DNA from: Yoonia vestfoldensis DSM 16212
GTDB taxonomy: Bacteria; Pseudomonadota; Alphaproteobacteria; Rhodobacterales; Rhodobacteraceae
Direction of reading: 5' to 3'
DNA: 64,000 nt
Assembly: GCF_000382265.1 (NCBI RefSeq)
Contig: NZ_KB907973.1
Location: 248,001 to 312,000 of the forward strand
Below, piece by piece: positions 56,373 to 64,000 of the stretch. The notes beneath the pieces are model-generated. The model ran no database searches and had not been told where the DNA came from. It saw only the letters and a list, made by a program, of their open reading frames with translations. Both the position numbers and the translations under genes were made by a program. Positions within the stretch are counted from its first letter, which is position 1. Each line of letters starts with the position of its first letter.

Positions 56373-57042
56373 CTGGCATCCTCGCGCGGGTCATGTGCCG
56401 CTTGCGTCCGTATCCGGGGTGACGGGTGACGGTGAAACCGGCCTCGGCCAATGCGCGCCGGATATGTCCCGCCGCGCTATAGGTCGCCGCCGTGCCGCCT
56501 GCGCGCGTATGCGCCGCCACCGCCTGCAGCAGCGCGGGTTCCCACAGTTCGGGGTTCTTGGCGGGGGAAAAACCGTCCAGATACCATGCATCAGCCGCAC
56601 CTTGCCAAGTTGGCAGCGTCAGGCGGGCATCGCCGATGATAACGTCCAATGTCAGCCCGTCGTCCAGCGCAATTCGTCCCGCATCCGGTGTCCATGCCGA
56701 AAGCAACCGCGCGGCATAGCCCCCCAGCGTGGGGAAATGCGCAAGCGCTGTCGCCATATCGGCCTCTGCCATCGGGAAAGCCTCGAACGAGGTGAAATCC
56801 AGCGTGCTTTGCCTGCCCGCGTGCACCCAAGCGTCCCATGTGACCAGCAGGTTCAGACCCGTGCCAAAACCCAGTTCAGCTATCCGCAGATCCCCCCCGA
56901 ACCGCGCGGGCAGGTCGTTACCTTCCAGAAACACATGCCGCGTTTCCGCCAATCCGTCATCAAGCGAGAAATACGGGTCGTCGAAATCGCGCGCGATCGG
57001 CACCCCGCCGCGCCAATCGAGTTTTGCTGTCTGGTCTGTCAT
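56356..57042 (-). CDS. mnmD: tRNA mnm5s2U34 methyltransferase MnmD (MnmC1 half)
   Basis: A 228-residue SAM-dependent methyltransferase equal to the N-terminal half of E. coli MnmC; it would methylate nm5(s2)U34 to mnm5(s2)U in tRNA. Landmarks are PYFSLDDGLAETRHVFLEGNDLP (about 23-45), the SAM site IAELGFGTGLNLLVTW and AWYLDGFSPAKNPELWEP, which is diagnostic. The FAD half normally fused to it is encoded divergently 47 bp away. ATG at 57042 fits the family N-terminus. Confidence 0.92.
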   Translation of the reverse strand: MTDQTAKLDWRGGVPIARDFDDPYFSLDDGLAETRHVFLEGNDLPARFGGDLRIAELGFGTGLNLLVTWDAWVHAGRQSTLDFTSFEAFPMAEADMATALAHFPTLGGYAARLLSAWTPDAGRIALDDGLTLDVIIGDARLTLPTWQGAADAWYLDGFSPAKNPELWEPALLQAVAAHTRAGGTAATYSAAGHIRRALAEAGFTVTRHPGYGRKRHMTRARMPDADEY

Positions 57043-57089
57043 GCCGGTCTGCCCTAGGTCATAGGCATCATTGGGGCGAAGGGCACAGA

Positions 57090-58115
57090 ATGGCAATTGC
57101 TGATATCACGGTGATGGGGGCGGGGGTGTTCGGCCTGTCGGTGGCCTATACTTGCGCGCAGCGCGGGGCCAAGGTGCAGGTGATCGACCCTGCCGGTGTC
57201 GCGGCGGGGGCCAGCGGTGGCCTCGTCGGTGCGCTTGCCCCGCATGTGCCGGAGCATTGGAACGACAAGAAAGCGTTCCAATTCGACAGCTTGATCATGG
57301 CGGAACACTTCTGGGCGGATGTTGCAGCCTTGACCGGGACCGACACCGGCTATGCCCGCACCGGACGCTTGCAGCCATTGGCGGATGCGCAGGCGGTGGA
57401 CTTGGCACGCGCGCGCGCGCTATCTGCCGCCGATCTATGGCAAGGTCTGGCGACATGGCAGGTCGAACCCGCCACCGATGCGCCGTGGATGCCGCCGTCG
57501 CCCAGCCGCTACGTGGTGCGCGACACGCTGTCCGCACTGGTCCATCCCCGCCGTGCGACGCACGCCTTGGCCGTTGCGGTGGAAGCCTTGGGCGGCAGGG
57601 TCCTGCGCAATGGTGCACCAGAGGGCAAGGTCGTCTGGGCCACCGGCTGGGCTGGCATGACCGAGATCGGCGGCAATGGCGTAAAGGGCCAGGCGGCCTT
57701 GCTGCGCTATGATGCGGCTGGCAGCCCGCAACTCTTTGCTGACGCGCTGCATATCATCCCGCATCTGGATGGCACCGTCGCGATCGGGTCCACCTCGGAG
57801 CGGGATTTCACCGATCCCGCCAGCACTGATGCCGCCCTTGATGACGTGATCGCGCGCGCCATCGCCGCCTTTCCGGTGCTGCACGGGGCCGAAATCATCG
57901 CACGCTGGGCCGGTGTGCGCCCCCGCGCGCCCAGCCGCGCGCCGGTTTTGGGCCATCACCCGACGCGTGCGGGTGCGTATATCGCCAATGGCGGCTTCAA
58001 GATCGGCTTTGGTATGGCGCCCAAGGTCGGGCAGGTCATGGCTGATCTGATCCTGGAAAACCACGACGCGATCCCCGACGGATTTCGTGCCTCTTCCCCC
58101 ATCTTCCGAGCCTAA
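57090..58115 (+). CDS. FAD-dependent oxidoreductase, MnmC2-like
   Basis: A 341-residue D-amino-acid-oxidase-fold flavoprotein. ITVMGAGVFGLSVAYTCAQRGAKVQVID (about 5-32) is the FAD-binding Rossmann motif; GASGGLVGALAPHVPEHWND (about 38-57) resembles the corresponding loop of MnmC2. HIIPHLDGTVAIGSTSERDF and a RWAGVRPRAPSRAPVLG C-terminal motif complete the family picture. Placed head to head with mnmD, it is probably the half that oxidises cmnm5(s2)U to nm5(s2)U; a glycine-oxidase role is an alternative. Repeat copy E supplies its last codons and stop. Confidence 0.85.
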   Translation: MAIADITVMGAGVFGLSVAYTCAQRGAKVQVIDPAGVAAGASGGLVGALAPHVPEHWNDKKAFQFDSLIMAEHFWADVAALTGTDTGYARTGRLQPLADAQAVDLARARALSAADLWQGLATWQVEPATDAPWMPPSPSRYVVRDTLSALVHPRRATHALAVAVEALGGRVLRNGAPEGKVVWATGWAGMTEIGGNGVKGQAALLRYDAAGSPQLFADALHIIPHLDGTVAIGSTSERDFTDPASTDAALDDVIARAIAAFPVLHGAEIIARWAGVRPRAPSRAPVLGHHPTRAGAYIANGGFKIGFGMAPKVGQVMADLILENHDAIPDGFRASSPIFRA

Positions 58116-58132
58116 ATATCCCCGCCGGAGGC
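58100..58132 (-). repeat. Dispersed intergenic element, copy E
   Basis: On the minus strand GCCTCCGGCGGGGATATTT then AGG then CTCGGAAGATG, 33 bp, plus the flank AACTTTTAT also found at copy D. It lies between converging genes and contains the stop codon and last residues (IFRA) of the FAD oxidoreductase. With D it forms a long inverted pair bracketing the mnmD region. Confidence 0.8.
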
Positions 58133-58142
58133 ATAAAAGTTC

Positions 58143-58955
58143 TTATAGCGGCATATGCCGGTTCACATCCTTGTAAAGCAGATAGCGGAAAGGCCCCGGA
58201 CCGCCTGCATAACAGGCTTGGGGGCAGAAGGCGCGCAGCCACATGAAATCGCCCGCCTCGACCTCGACCCAATCCTGATTGAGGCGGTAGACCGCCTTGC
58301 CTTCGAGCACATAAAGCCCGTGTTCCATCACATGGGTTTCGGCAAAGGGGATCACGCCGCCGGGCTGGAGTGTCACGATATTGACATGCATGTCGTGGCA
58401 CATATCGGCGGGGTCCACGAAGCGGGTCGTGGCCCATGCGCCGGCGGTGTCGGGCATGGCGATGGTGGTTGCAGCCGTCTCGTCGGTGACGAAAGCCTCT
58501 GGCGCGTCGATGCCATCGACCGCGCAATAGGTCTTGCGCACCCAGTGGAACGTCGCGGGCGCATCGGTGCCGTTGCGCACCTGCCAGTCGCAGCGCGCGG
58601 GTAGATAGGCATAGCTGCCCGGGCGCATCGCGTGATCCACCCCCGCGATGGTCAGGGTAAACCCGCCCTTGACCACAAAGATCACGCCTTGCGCGCCCTT
58701 GTCCGTCTCGGGCCGCGTGCTGCCGCCGCCGGGGGCCACCTCCATGATATACTGGCTGAAGGTTTCCGCGAACCCCGACAAAGGTCGCGCCAGCACCCAT
58801 GCGCGGGTCTTGTCCCAGAACGGCAGGTTGCTGGTGACGATATCGGCCATCACCCCTTTGGGGATCACGGCATAGGCGGTGGTGAAAACCGCGCGGCCTG
58901 TCAGCAGGTCGGTCTGCGGGGGCAGGCCGCCCTCGGGTGCGTAGTAACTGGTCAT
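58143..58955 (-). CDS. (S)-ureidoglycine aminohydrolase
   Basis: A 270-residue bicupin that releases ammonia from (S)-ureidoglycine in allantoin breakdown. The C-terminal cupin holds the manganese site: Glu206, His208 and His212 in AETHVMEHG and Gln246 in FCPQACYAGG, with Lys262 in LYKDVNR likely in catalysis, as in the plant and E. coli enzymes. ATG at 58955 has GGAG upstream. It is the last gene of an operon with pxpB, pxpC and pxpA, 13 bp after pxpA, and no other allantoin gene is present. Confidence 0.88.
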   Translation of the reverse strand: MTSYYAPEGGLPPQTDLLTGRAVFTTAYAVIPKGVMADIVTSNLPFWDKTRAWVLARPLSGFAETFSQYIMEVAPGGGSTRPETDKGAQGVIFVVKGGFTLTIAGVDHAMRPGSYAYLPARCDWQVRNGTDAPATFHWVRKTYCAVDGIDAPEAFVTDETAATTIAMPDTAGAWATTRFVDPADMCHDMHVNIVTLQPGGVIPFAETHVMEHGLYVLEGKAVYRLNQDWVEVEAGDFMWLRAFCPQACYAGGPGPFRYLLYKDVNRHMPL

Positions 58956-58968
58956 TGCAGGCTCCGTT

Positions 58969-59727
58969 TCAGAAGGGGGCAAGCGTGATCCCCGCCTGCC
59001 TCAGGTGATCGCGCAGGCCGCGCGCGGCGGCGACTGCGCCGGGGGTGTCGCCGTGCAGGCAGATCGTGTCGATCCGACAAGATATGTGCTTGCCGCTTTC
59101 CGCGATGATGGCACCCGCCTGCACCATCGCCAGAATACGCGGGCCAATGACGGCGGGGTCGTGCAGCACTGCACCCGCTAGCCGACGGTCCACCAATGTG
59201 GCGTCATCGTTATAGGCGCGGTCGGCGAAAATCTCGCCCGCCCAGGCGCAGCCCAGATCGCGCGCGGCCTGTTCTTGTGCGGTGGCGGCTAGCACCATGA
59301 TGACGAGATTAGGGTCCACATCCAGCGCCGCCTGATAACAGGCCCGCGCGAGGGTTGCATCGACCGAGGCCATGTTGGCCAGCGCCCCGTGCAGTTTCAG
59401 ATGCCTGATGCGCCCACCTGCGCGGCGCGCCATCGCCTGGGCCGCACCCAGCTGATAGGCGACGGCATTCGCGACCTCGGCGGCCGGGATCGGCAGGTTG
59501 CGTCGTCCGAAACCCTTGAGATCGGCAAAGCCCGGATGCGCGCCAAGGCTCACGCCGCGTGCTGTGGCTTGCCGCATCGTCCGGTCCATCACATCAGGAT
59601 CGCCCGCGTGAAACCCACAAGCCACGTTGGCCGACGTGATGATGTCGAGCAAAGCCGCATCATCCCCCATCGTCCAGGGGCCAAAGCTTTCGCCCATGTC
59701 GGCGTTCAGATCAACCTTGATTGCCAT
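58969..59727 (-). CDS. pxpA: 5-oxoprolinase subunit PxpA (LamB/YcsF family)
   Basis: A 252-residue protein with the family N-terminus IKVDLNADMGESFGPW, ITSANVACGFHAGDP (about 36-50), SLGAHPGFADLKGFGRRN and FADRAYNDDATLVDR. PxpA hydrolyses the phosphorylated ring formed by PxpBC, opening 5-oxoproline to glutamate. It overlaps pxpC by 17 bases and is followed closely by the ureidoglycine aminohydrolase gene. Substrate specificity is taken from characterised homologues. Confidence 0.92.
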   Translation of the reverse strand: MAIKVDLNADMGESFGPWTMGDDAALLDIITSANVACGFHAGDPDVMDRTMRQATARGVSLGAHPGFADLKGFGRRNLPIPAAEVANAVAYQLGAAQAMARRAGGRIRHLKLHGALANMASVDATLARACYQAALDVDPNLVIMVLAATAQEQAARDLGCAWAGEIFADRAYNDDATLVDRRLAGAVLHDPAVIGPRILAMVQAGAIIAESGKHISCRIDTICLHGDTPGAVAAARGLRDHLRQAGITLAPF

Positions 59728-60748
59728 ATTCGTCCCGTTCCAGATCATCGCCTGCGGTCACCCCGCTGACGAGTTGGTAGCCCAAGAGATCGGCGATGTC
59801 ATGTGGATCGCGGATCAGTGGCTGCCGCGCCTGCCGCAAGGCACGCAGGACATCGGCGTCGGCTTGCGCGGTCGCATCGGCCGCTGCGGTATCGAGCAAG
59901 GTGAATTGCAATGCCGTACCGGGGGCGGCTTGCGCGACGCGCGGCAGATCGGCAGGGATGACGGTGCCGATGCGCGGATAGCCCCCGATCGTCTGGCATT
60001 CGGCAAGCAGGACGAACGGCACCCCGTCTCCGGTCAATTGCACGTCGCCCGGCACGATGAGGTCCGACGTGATGCCAAGCCCGCCTGGCGCCGCGAACGG
60101 CGCACCGTCATGGTCCAGCCGCACGCCCTGCCTGTTGCCGCGCGGATCGCGCCGGAACGGCGTCGCCAGAAACGCGGCGAGCGTCGCTTCATCGAAAAGA
60201 TCCGTCTGCGGACCCGGCATCATCCGAATGATGCCGCCGCTGCATCGGTCGGCGACGTTCAGTCTTTGTGCCGGCCAGTCCGGCGCCGGATCATCGCCCA
60301 GCGGCAAGGTATCGCCCGCGCTCAGCGCGCGTCCCAGCCCTGCGCTCAGATGTGTCGCGCGGCTGCGCATGACCGGATCAGTCGTGAAACCACCGGCAAA
60401 GGCAAGATAGCCGAAAACGCCTCTTTTCGCGCCGCCGACAGTCAGCGTTGCGCGTGGTGTCAGCAGATGGGTGGTGTTCGGGGGCACAGGCACACCGTCG
60501 ACGCTGACCTGCATCAGCGCGCCCGTCAGGGCCATGCGCACGGGCTGGTCAGTGCTGAAAACACCGCCAAGCCCCATGAATTCGATAACCGCAAAGCCGG
60601 CATCCTGATCCAGCAGCGCTGCGGCTTCCAGCACCGCAAGCCGGTCGGCAGCGCCGCCGCGCGACAGGCCCTGAGCGGTCCAGCCGGGGCGACCAAGATC
60701 CTGCAATGTGACGCCGGGACCCGATTTGTGGATTGTCAGGACAGGCAT
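59711..60748 (-). CDS. pxpC: 5-oxoprolinase subunit PxpC (KipA-like)
   Basis: A 345-residue cyclophilin-like-fold protein of the biotin-dependent carboxyltransferase/KipA family, starting PVLTIHKSGPGVTLQDLGRPGWTAQGLSRGGAADR, with the central GGIIRMMPGPQTDLFDEATL and C-terminal PADLPRVAQAAPG segments typical of PxpC. With PxpB it activates 5-oxoproline using ATP. The start overlaps the pxpB stop by one base (TGATG). Confidence 0.92.
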   Translation of the reverse strand: MPVLTIHKSGPGVTLQDLGRPGWTAQGLSRGGAADRLAVLEAAALLDQDAGFAVIEFMGLGGVFSTDQPVRMALTGALMQVSVDGVPVPPNTTHLLTPRATLTVGGAKRGVFGYLAFAGGFTTDPVMRSRATHLSAGLGRALSAGDTLPLGDDPAPDWPAQRLNVADRCSGGIIRMMPGPQTDLFDEATLAAFLATPFRRDPRGNRQGVRLDHDGAPFAAPGGLGITSDLIVPGDVQLTGDGVPFVLLAECQTIGGYPRIGTVIPADLPRVAQAAPGTALQFTLLDTAAADATAQADADVLRALRQARQPLIRDPHDIADLLGYQLVSGVTAGDDLERDEYGNQG

Positions 60749-61548
60749 CAGCGCAACACGTCGCAGGTCGCGCCGCCGTTGCTGTCGCGATTGGCACGCA
60801 AGCCGCGCAGCGTATCGTCCGATACCGCGACGCATTGCACCGCATCGCCGGGTTCCAGCGGGAACGGTGTGTCACTGTCGGGCCGCCAGACCGAAAACGC
60901 GCTTTGCCCGATCTGTCGCCAGCCTGTCGGCGTGTCGGCGGCGAAAATGATCAATTGGCGCACCGCTGTCACCAGCGCGCCGCGCGGCACCTTCGGGGTC
61001 AATTCCGACAGGCGCGGTATGTCCCAATGGGGCGGCATCATCCCCAAGTAGGGCTGGCCAGGCGCGAAACCGATCGCCAGAACACGGAGCTGTTGCGCCG
61101 TGATTTCCGCCACCGCCTGTTGCGTCGTCAGCCCGGCAAGGGCCGCCGCCTCGGCCAGCTGCGGTGCATGCATCGGACCGAAGGCCACCGGAATGCGCCA
61201 CAGGCGGCGGGGCGAGGTTTCGGCGTGTTGCAGGTCGCCCAAGAGGCCGCGCAGGTGCCCCATCACCCTGGGTCGGTCGGTCGCCGCCGGATCGAACCCG
61301 ACCCGCACAGAGGTGAGCGATGGCGCCACTTCGGTCACGCCGGGCACATTGGCACCCCTGATGACGTCGCAGAAGGCATGAGCGGCGGCATTTGCCTGCG
61401 GGGTCAGCACGCGCGAGAACCGCACCAGAATCCCATCGATACCCAAGGGACAGAAGGTCGGGTCAAGGCGGGGGTCACGTGTCAGGCTTGGGTCTTGTCC
61501 GGGGCCGCCATGGATATCCGGCAAAGCACCGCTCCTGTTCTTTTGCAT
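60748..61548 (-). CDS. pxpB: 5-oxoprolinase subunit PxpB (KipI-like)
   Basis: A 266-residue KipI-family protein: GIDGILVRF and the VTEVAPSLTSVRVGFDP strand, then IGFAPGQPYLGMMPPHWDIPRLSELTPKVPRGALV (about 159-193) and the TPTGWRQIG motif. It is the first gene of a four-gene minus-strand operon. The ATG at 61548 is preferred over an adjacent GTG. A non-conserved N-terminal extension of about 35 residues precedes the domain, so the true start could be further in. Confidence 0.88.
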   Translation of the reverse strand: MQKNRSGALPDIHGGPGQDPSLTRDPRLDPTFCPLGIDGILVRFSRVLTPQANAAAHAFCDVIRGANVPGVTEVAPSLTSVRVGFDPAATDRPRVMGHLRGLLGDLQHAETSPRRLWRIPVAFGPMHAPQLAEAAALAGLTTQQAVAEITAQQLRVLAIGFAPGQPYLGMMPPHWDIPRLSELTPKVPRGALVTAVRQLIIFAADTPTGWRQIGQSAFSVWRPDSDTPFPLEPGDAVQCVAVSDDTLRGLRANRDSNGGATCDVLR

Positions 61549-61743
61549 CACCCCGACTTAGCCATGGCGCGCAGGGGAATGTCCAGACGGTCGCGACCGC
61601 GCCGTGCAGCCGCCGCTGGCTTGATCGTGATGCGATGTTGTCACATGAAGCTGTTGCTTGCATCTGGTAACACCGCTGCGGCGGTACTACTTAGACACGA
61701 CTCGGCCCATGTTCTATGATGGCCTGACGCAAAAGGAAAACCG
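61549..61743. other. Divergent promoter region, pxpB and second RND operon
   Basis: These 195 bp separate two divergent operons and must hold both promoters. I see a short dyad ACCGC-TGCG-GCGGT near 61672-61685 and an imperfect palindrome beginning TAGACACG and ending CATGTTCTA further right, either of which could be an operator. No open frame, tRNA or clear -35/-10 pair is convincing. Confidence 0.4.
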
Positions 61744-62889
61744 ATGGCTGGCGCGACACCCCCCGATCAGACGGGGAAACTCCAATTCGACACCGACAAG
61801 GGTGCCGGGCGGTCCAAGTGGATCGCTGGCATGCTGGCGCTTGCGCTGGTTGGCTGGATGGGCAGCGGTCTCGTCATACCTTCCGCCGACCCTGCCGAGA
61901 CGGCCGCCACGGACACACCCGACCGCGCCGTCAGCGTCGCCGTTGTCGATTCGGTCGCAGAGGACGTGCCCTTGGTCCTGACCGCCGAGGGGCAGTCGAT
62001 CCCCGACCGAGCCACGACCGTGCGCGCCAAGGCCGACGGTCAAATCGCCTCGGTTGCGGTCAAGCGTGGCGATCTGGTGACCGCCGGGCAGGAAATTGTG
62101 CGGCTTGATGCCGCCATCGCCGAAGCGCAGCTTTTGCAGGCGCAGACCCAATTGGAACAGGCGCAGCGCGACTATGACAACGCGCTTGCCTTGCAAGGCC
62201 GTGGGGTCGCGACCGAAGACCGCGTGTCGCAGGCGCGGGCCGCACGGGCAGCCGCCGAGGCTGCTGTCACTTCGGCGCAGGATCAGCTGAACAACACGAT
62301 CCTGACGGCACCGTTTGCCGGTCGTCTGAACGATCTGACCGTCAATGTCGGTGAATTCGTCGACAATGGCGCTGTGGTTGCCGAAGTGCTCGACAACGAT
62401 CCTCTGACGGTTGTGGTGCAAGTGCCGCAACAGGCGCTTTCACGTCTAGAGACAGGCCAGACCGCCGAGGTGTCCTTTATCACCGGCGAGGAAAAGACCG
62501 GCACCGTCGCCTTTATCGGGGCGAATGCGGACGAACAGACGCGGACTTTCCGGGTCGAGGTGACGGTCGATAATCCCGACAGCGTCATGCCTGCGGGTCT
62601 CAGCGCGCGTGTGGCGATGCCGACCGGACAGGCGCGGGGGCATTTCGTGTCGCCTGCGGTGCTGTCGCTGGGCACCAACGGCGATCTTGGGATCAAGACC
62701 GTGGATTCGGACAATCGCGTGGTTTTCTCGGTCGTGCAGATCGTACGCGCGCAGACCGACGGGATCTGGGTCGCCGGTCTTCCGGACGAGGCGCGGATCA
62801 TCACCGTGGGTCAGGGCTTTGTCAATCAGGGTGACCCTGTCGAACCGCGCGCACCGACGCAGGACCAGACAGCCTTGGTGCAGCCATGA
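61744..62889 (+). CDS. RND efflux periplasmic adaptor subunit (second system)
   Basis: A 381-residue membrane-fusion protein with an N-terminal helix (about 25-42), lipoyl halves around VRAKADGQIASVAVKRGDLV and FAGRLNDLTVNVGEF, a short alpha hairpin (about 128-185) and beta-barrel domain (VSFITGEEKTGTVAFIG). AAGGA lies seven bases before the ATG. It ends in an ATGA overlap with the pump gene. It is shorter than, and not closely similar to, the adaptor at 31641. Confidence 0.91.
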   Translation: MAGATPPDQTGKLQFDTDKGAGRSKWIAGMLALALVGWMGSGLVIPSADPAETAATDTPDRAVSVAVVDSVAEDVPLVLTAEGQSIPDRATTVRAKADGQIASVAVKRGDLVTAGQEIVRLDAAIAEAQLLQAQTQLEQAQRDYDNALALQGRGVATEDRVSQARAARAAAEAAVTSAQDQLNNTILTAPFAGRLNDLTVNVGEFVDNGAVVAEVLDNDPLTVVVQVPQQALSRLETGQTAEVSFITGEEKTGTVAFIGANADEQTRTFRVEVTVDNPDSVMPAGLSARVAMPTGQARGHFVSPAVLSLGTNGDLGIKTVDSDNRVVFSVVQIVRAQTDGIWVAGLPDEARIITVGQGFVNQGDPVEPRAPTQDQTALVQP

Positions 62890-64000
62890 ACGGACTGATC
62901 GATTCCGCTTTTGGCCGCAGCAAGGTCGTCAGCCTTGTTCTGGCGTTTCTGCTGCTGGTCGGGGCTTTCGCCTACATCGCGATCCCCAAGGAAAGCAATC
63001 CCGAGGTCACGATCCCCGTGGTCTATGTGTCGACCTCGCTTGACGGGATTTCGCCGCAGGACGCCGAGGGCGTGCTTGTCCGACCGATGGAAACGGAATT
63101 CGCGTCACTGACGGGCCTGAGCACGATGATTGCCAAGGCAGGCGAAGGTTTTGCCACTGTGCAGCTTGAATTCGAACCCGGTTTCGATGCCAGCCAGGCG
63201 CTTGATGATGTGCGCCAGGCCGCCGACCGGGCCGAGAACGACCTGCCGGACAGCGTGCAACTGACCGTCACCGAGATCAACACAGCATTGTTCCCGATCC
63301 TGACGGTGATCCTGTCCGGCCCGGTGCCCGAACGGACGCTGAACGCGCTGGCTGACAATCTGCAGGACGAGATCGAGGCGCTTGGCGGCGTGCTCGAGGT
63401 GGATGTCGCGGGCAAGCGCGATGAATTGCTCGAGGTGCTGATCGACCCGACAGTGTTCGAGACCTACAATCTGTCGTTCGATGAACTGATCGGATCGATC
63501 ACGCGCAACAACCAGTTGATCGCGGCCGGTGCCATCGAAAGCGAGGCAGGGCGCATCGTGCTCAAGGTGCCGGGCCTGATCGAGAATGTGCAGGACGTGA
63601 TGGAATTGCCGATCATCACACGCGGCCAGACGGTCGTGACCTTTGCGGATGTCGCCACGATCCGCCGCACCTTCGAGGACCCAGCGGGCTATGCCCGCAT
63701 CGACGGACAGCCCGCCTTGGCGCTTGAAATCAAGAAACGTGCCGGGGCCAACATCATCGATACCGTGGATGAAGTGCGCGCCGTGATCGACCGCGTGCGC
63801 GCCGATTGGCCCGAAAGCGTCGAGATCAGCTATACGCTGGACGAAAGCGAAACCGTCAAGACGATGCTGTCCGACCTCGAAGCCAACGTGATCGCAGCGA
63901 TCATCCTGGTCATGATCGTGATCGTCTATGCGCTGGGCCTGCGGTCGTCCTTGCTGGTCGGGCTGGCCATTCCGGGGGCATTCCTGACCGGCGTCGCGAT
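62886..64000 (+). CDS. RND efflux transporter permease (3' end beyond window)
   Basis: The first 371 or so residues of an AcrB/MexF-superfamily proton-driven pump, cut by the right edge. It starts in the adaptor stop codon (ATGA). The first helix (SKVVSLVLAFLLLVGAFAYIAIPKESNPEV) and the porter-domain motif FEPGFDASQALDDVRQAADRAENDLP are visible, and helices 2-3 begin at about 335 (VIAAIILVMIVIVYALGLRSSLLVGLAIPGAFLTG). The proton-relay Asp residues lie beyond the window. Substrate unknown. Confidence 0.93.
   Translation, partial: MNGLIDSAFGRSKVVSLVLAFLLLVGAFAYIAIPKESNPEVTIPVVYVSTSLDGISPQDAEGVLVRPMETEFASLTGLSTMIAKAGEGFATVQLEFEPGFDASQALDDVRQAADRAENDLPDSVQLTVTEINTALFPILTVILSGPVPERTLNALADNLQDEIEALGGVLEVDVAGKRDELLEVLIDPTVFETYNLSFDELIGSITRNNQLIAAGAIESEAGRIVLKVPGLIENVQDVMELPIITRGQTVVTFADVATIRRTFEDPAGYARIDGQPALALEIKKRAGANIIDTVDEVRAVIDRVRADWPESVEISYTLDESETVKTMLSDLEANVIAAIILVMIVIVYALGLRSSLLVGLAIPGAFLTGVA

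Noticed and set aside
55469-58141. Inverted repeat pair around the mnmD block as a transposon
   Set aside because: There is no transposase inside, no target-site duplication I can see, and the repeat occurs singly elsewhere in the window.

Overview
The window is a gene-dense (over 90 percent coding), GC-rich chromosomal segment of an alphaproteobacterium, most likely a Rhodobacterales member of the Roseobacter group. Pointers are a 46-residue aa3-type cytochrome c oxidase subunit IV, a 318-residue malyl-CoA lyase of the Rhodobacter Mcl1 type, a DmdC-like acyl-CoA dehydrogenase, a plant-type glutamate-cysteine ligase, a pyrB operon with a degenerate dihydroorotase, and a dispersed intergenic repeat of a style I associate with this order. 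I see no tRNA, rRNA, CRISPR array, insertion sequence, integrase or phage gene. No stretch above 300 bases lacks a gene; the largest gaps (about 195 bp) are 14592-14785 and 61549-61743.

Layout. 1-5 kb: mobA (cut by the left edge) and fdhD for molybdoenzyme maturation, the azlCD amino-acid exporter, a lipoprotein, the small oxidase subunit, an Lrp-type regulator, a DUF6356 protein and a class II amidotransferase. 5-14.6 kb: a complete Kps-type (ABC-dependent) capsule operon on the minus strand, in transcript order kpsS, an outer-membrane export lipoprotein, a large two-domain glycosyltransferase, kpsC, kpsE, kpsM, kpsT. All junctions are tight except a 36-bp gap before the glycosyltransferase. 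kpsE carries a run of 12 G that could switch capsule on and off. 14.8-30 kb: metallohydrolase plus acyl-CoA dehydrogenase, tsaC, a quinone oxidoreductase, an OmpA-type protein with a coiled-coil partner, ubiA and rsmE diverging from one point, gshA, and a pyrB-to-plsY operon. 30-49 kb: uracil-DNA glycosylase, moaB, a first RND pump, thiol-redox proteins around yqgE, the argH-lysA operon, a Q/G-rich TIGR02302 protein, a zinc-ribbon protein, ftsEX-plsC, accA. 48.7-58 kb: mcl1 with a striking promoter, an aminotransferase, sseA, smpB, dapA, a lytic transglycosylase, and the two halves of MnmC encoded back to back. 58-64 kb: a pxpBCA plus ureidoglycine aminohydrolase operon and a second RND pump cut by the right edge.

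Themes. Cell-envelope functions dominate: capsule, two RND systems, OmpA protein, transglycosylase, ftsEX, phospholipid acyltransferases. Most are interleaved with core biosynthesis (pyrimidine, arginine, lysine, glutathione, ubiquinone, fatty acid). Genes are packed with ATGA and TGATG overlaps, and several convergent pairs even share palindromic stop codons. The observations I think most deserve follow-up are the homopolymer in kpsE, the five-copy repeat at gene 3' ends, the paired TTGCGCAA operators of mcl1, the split MnmC pair, and the cyclic-amide/ureide operon.
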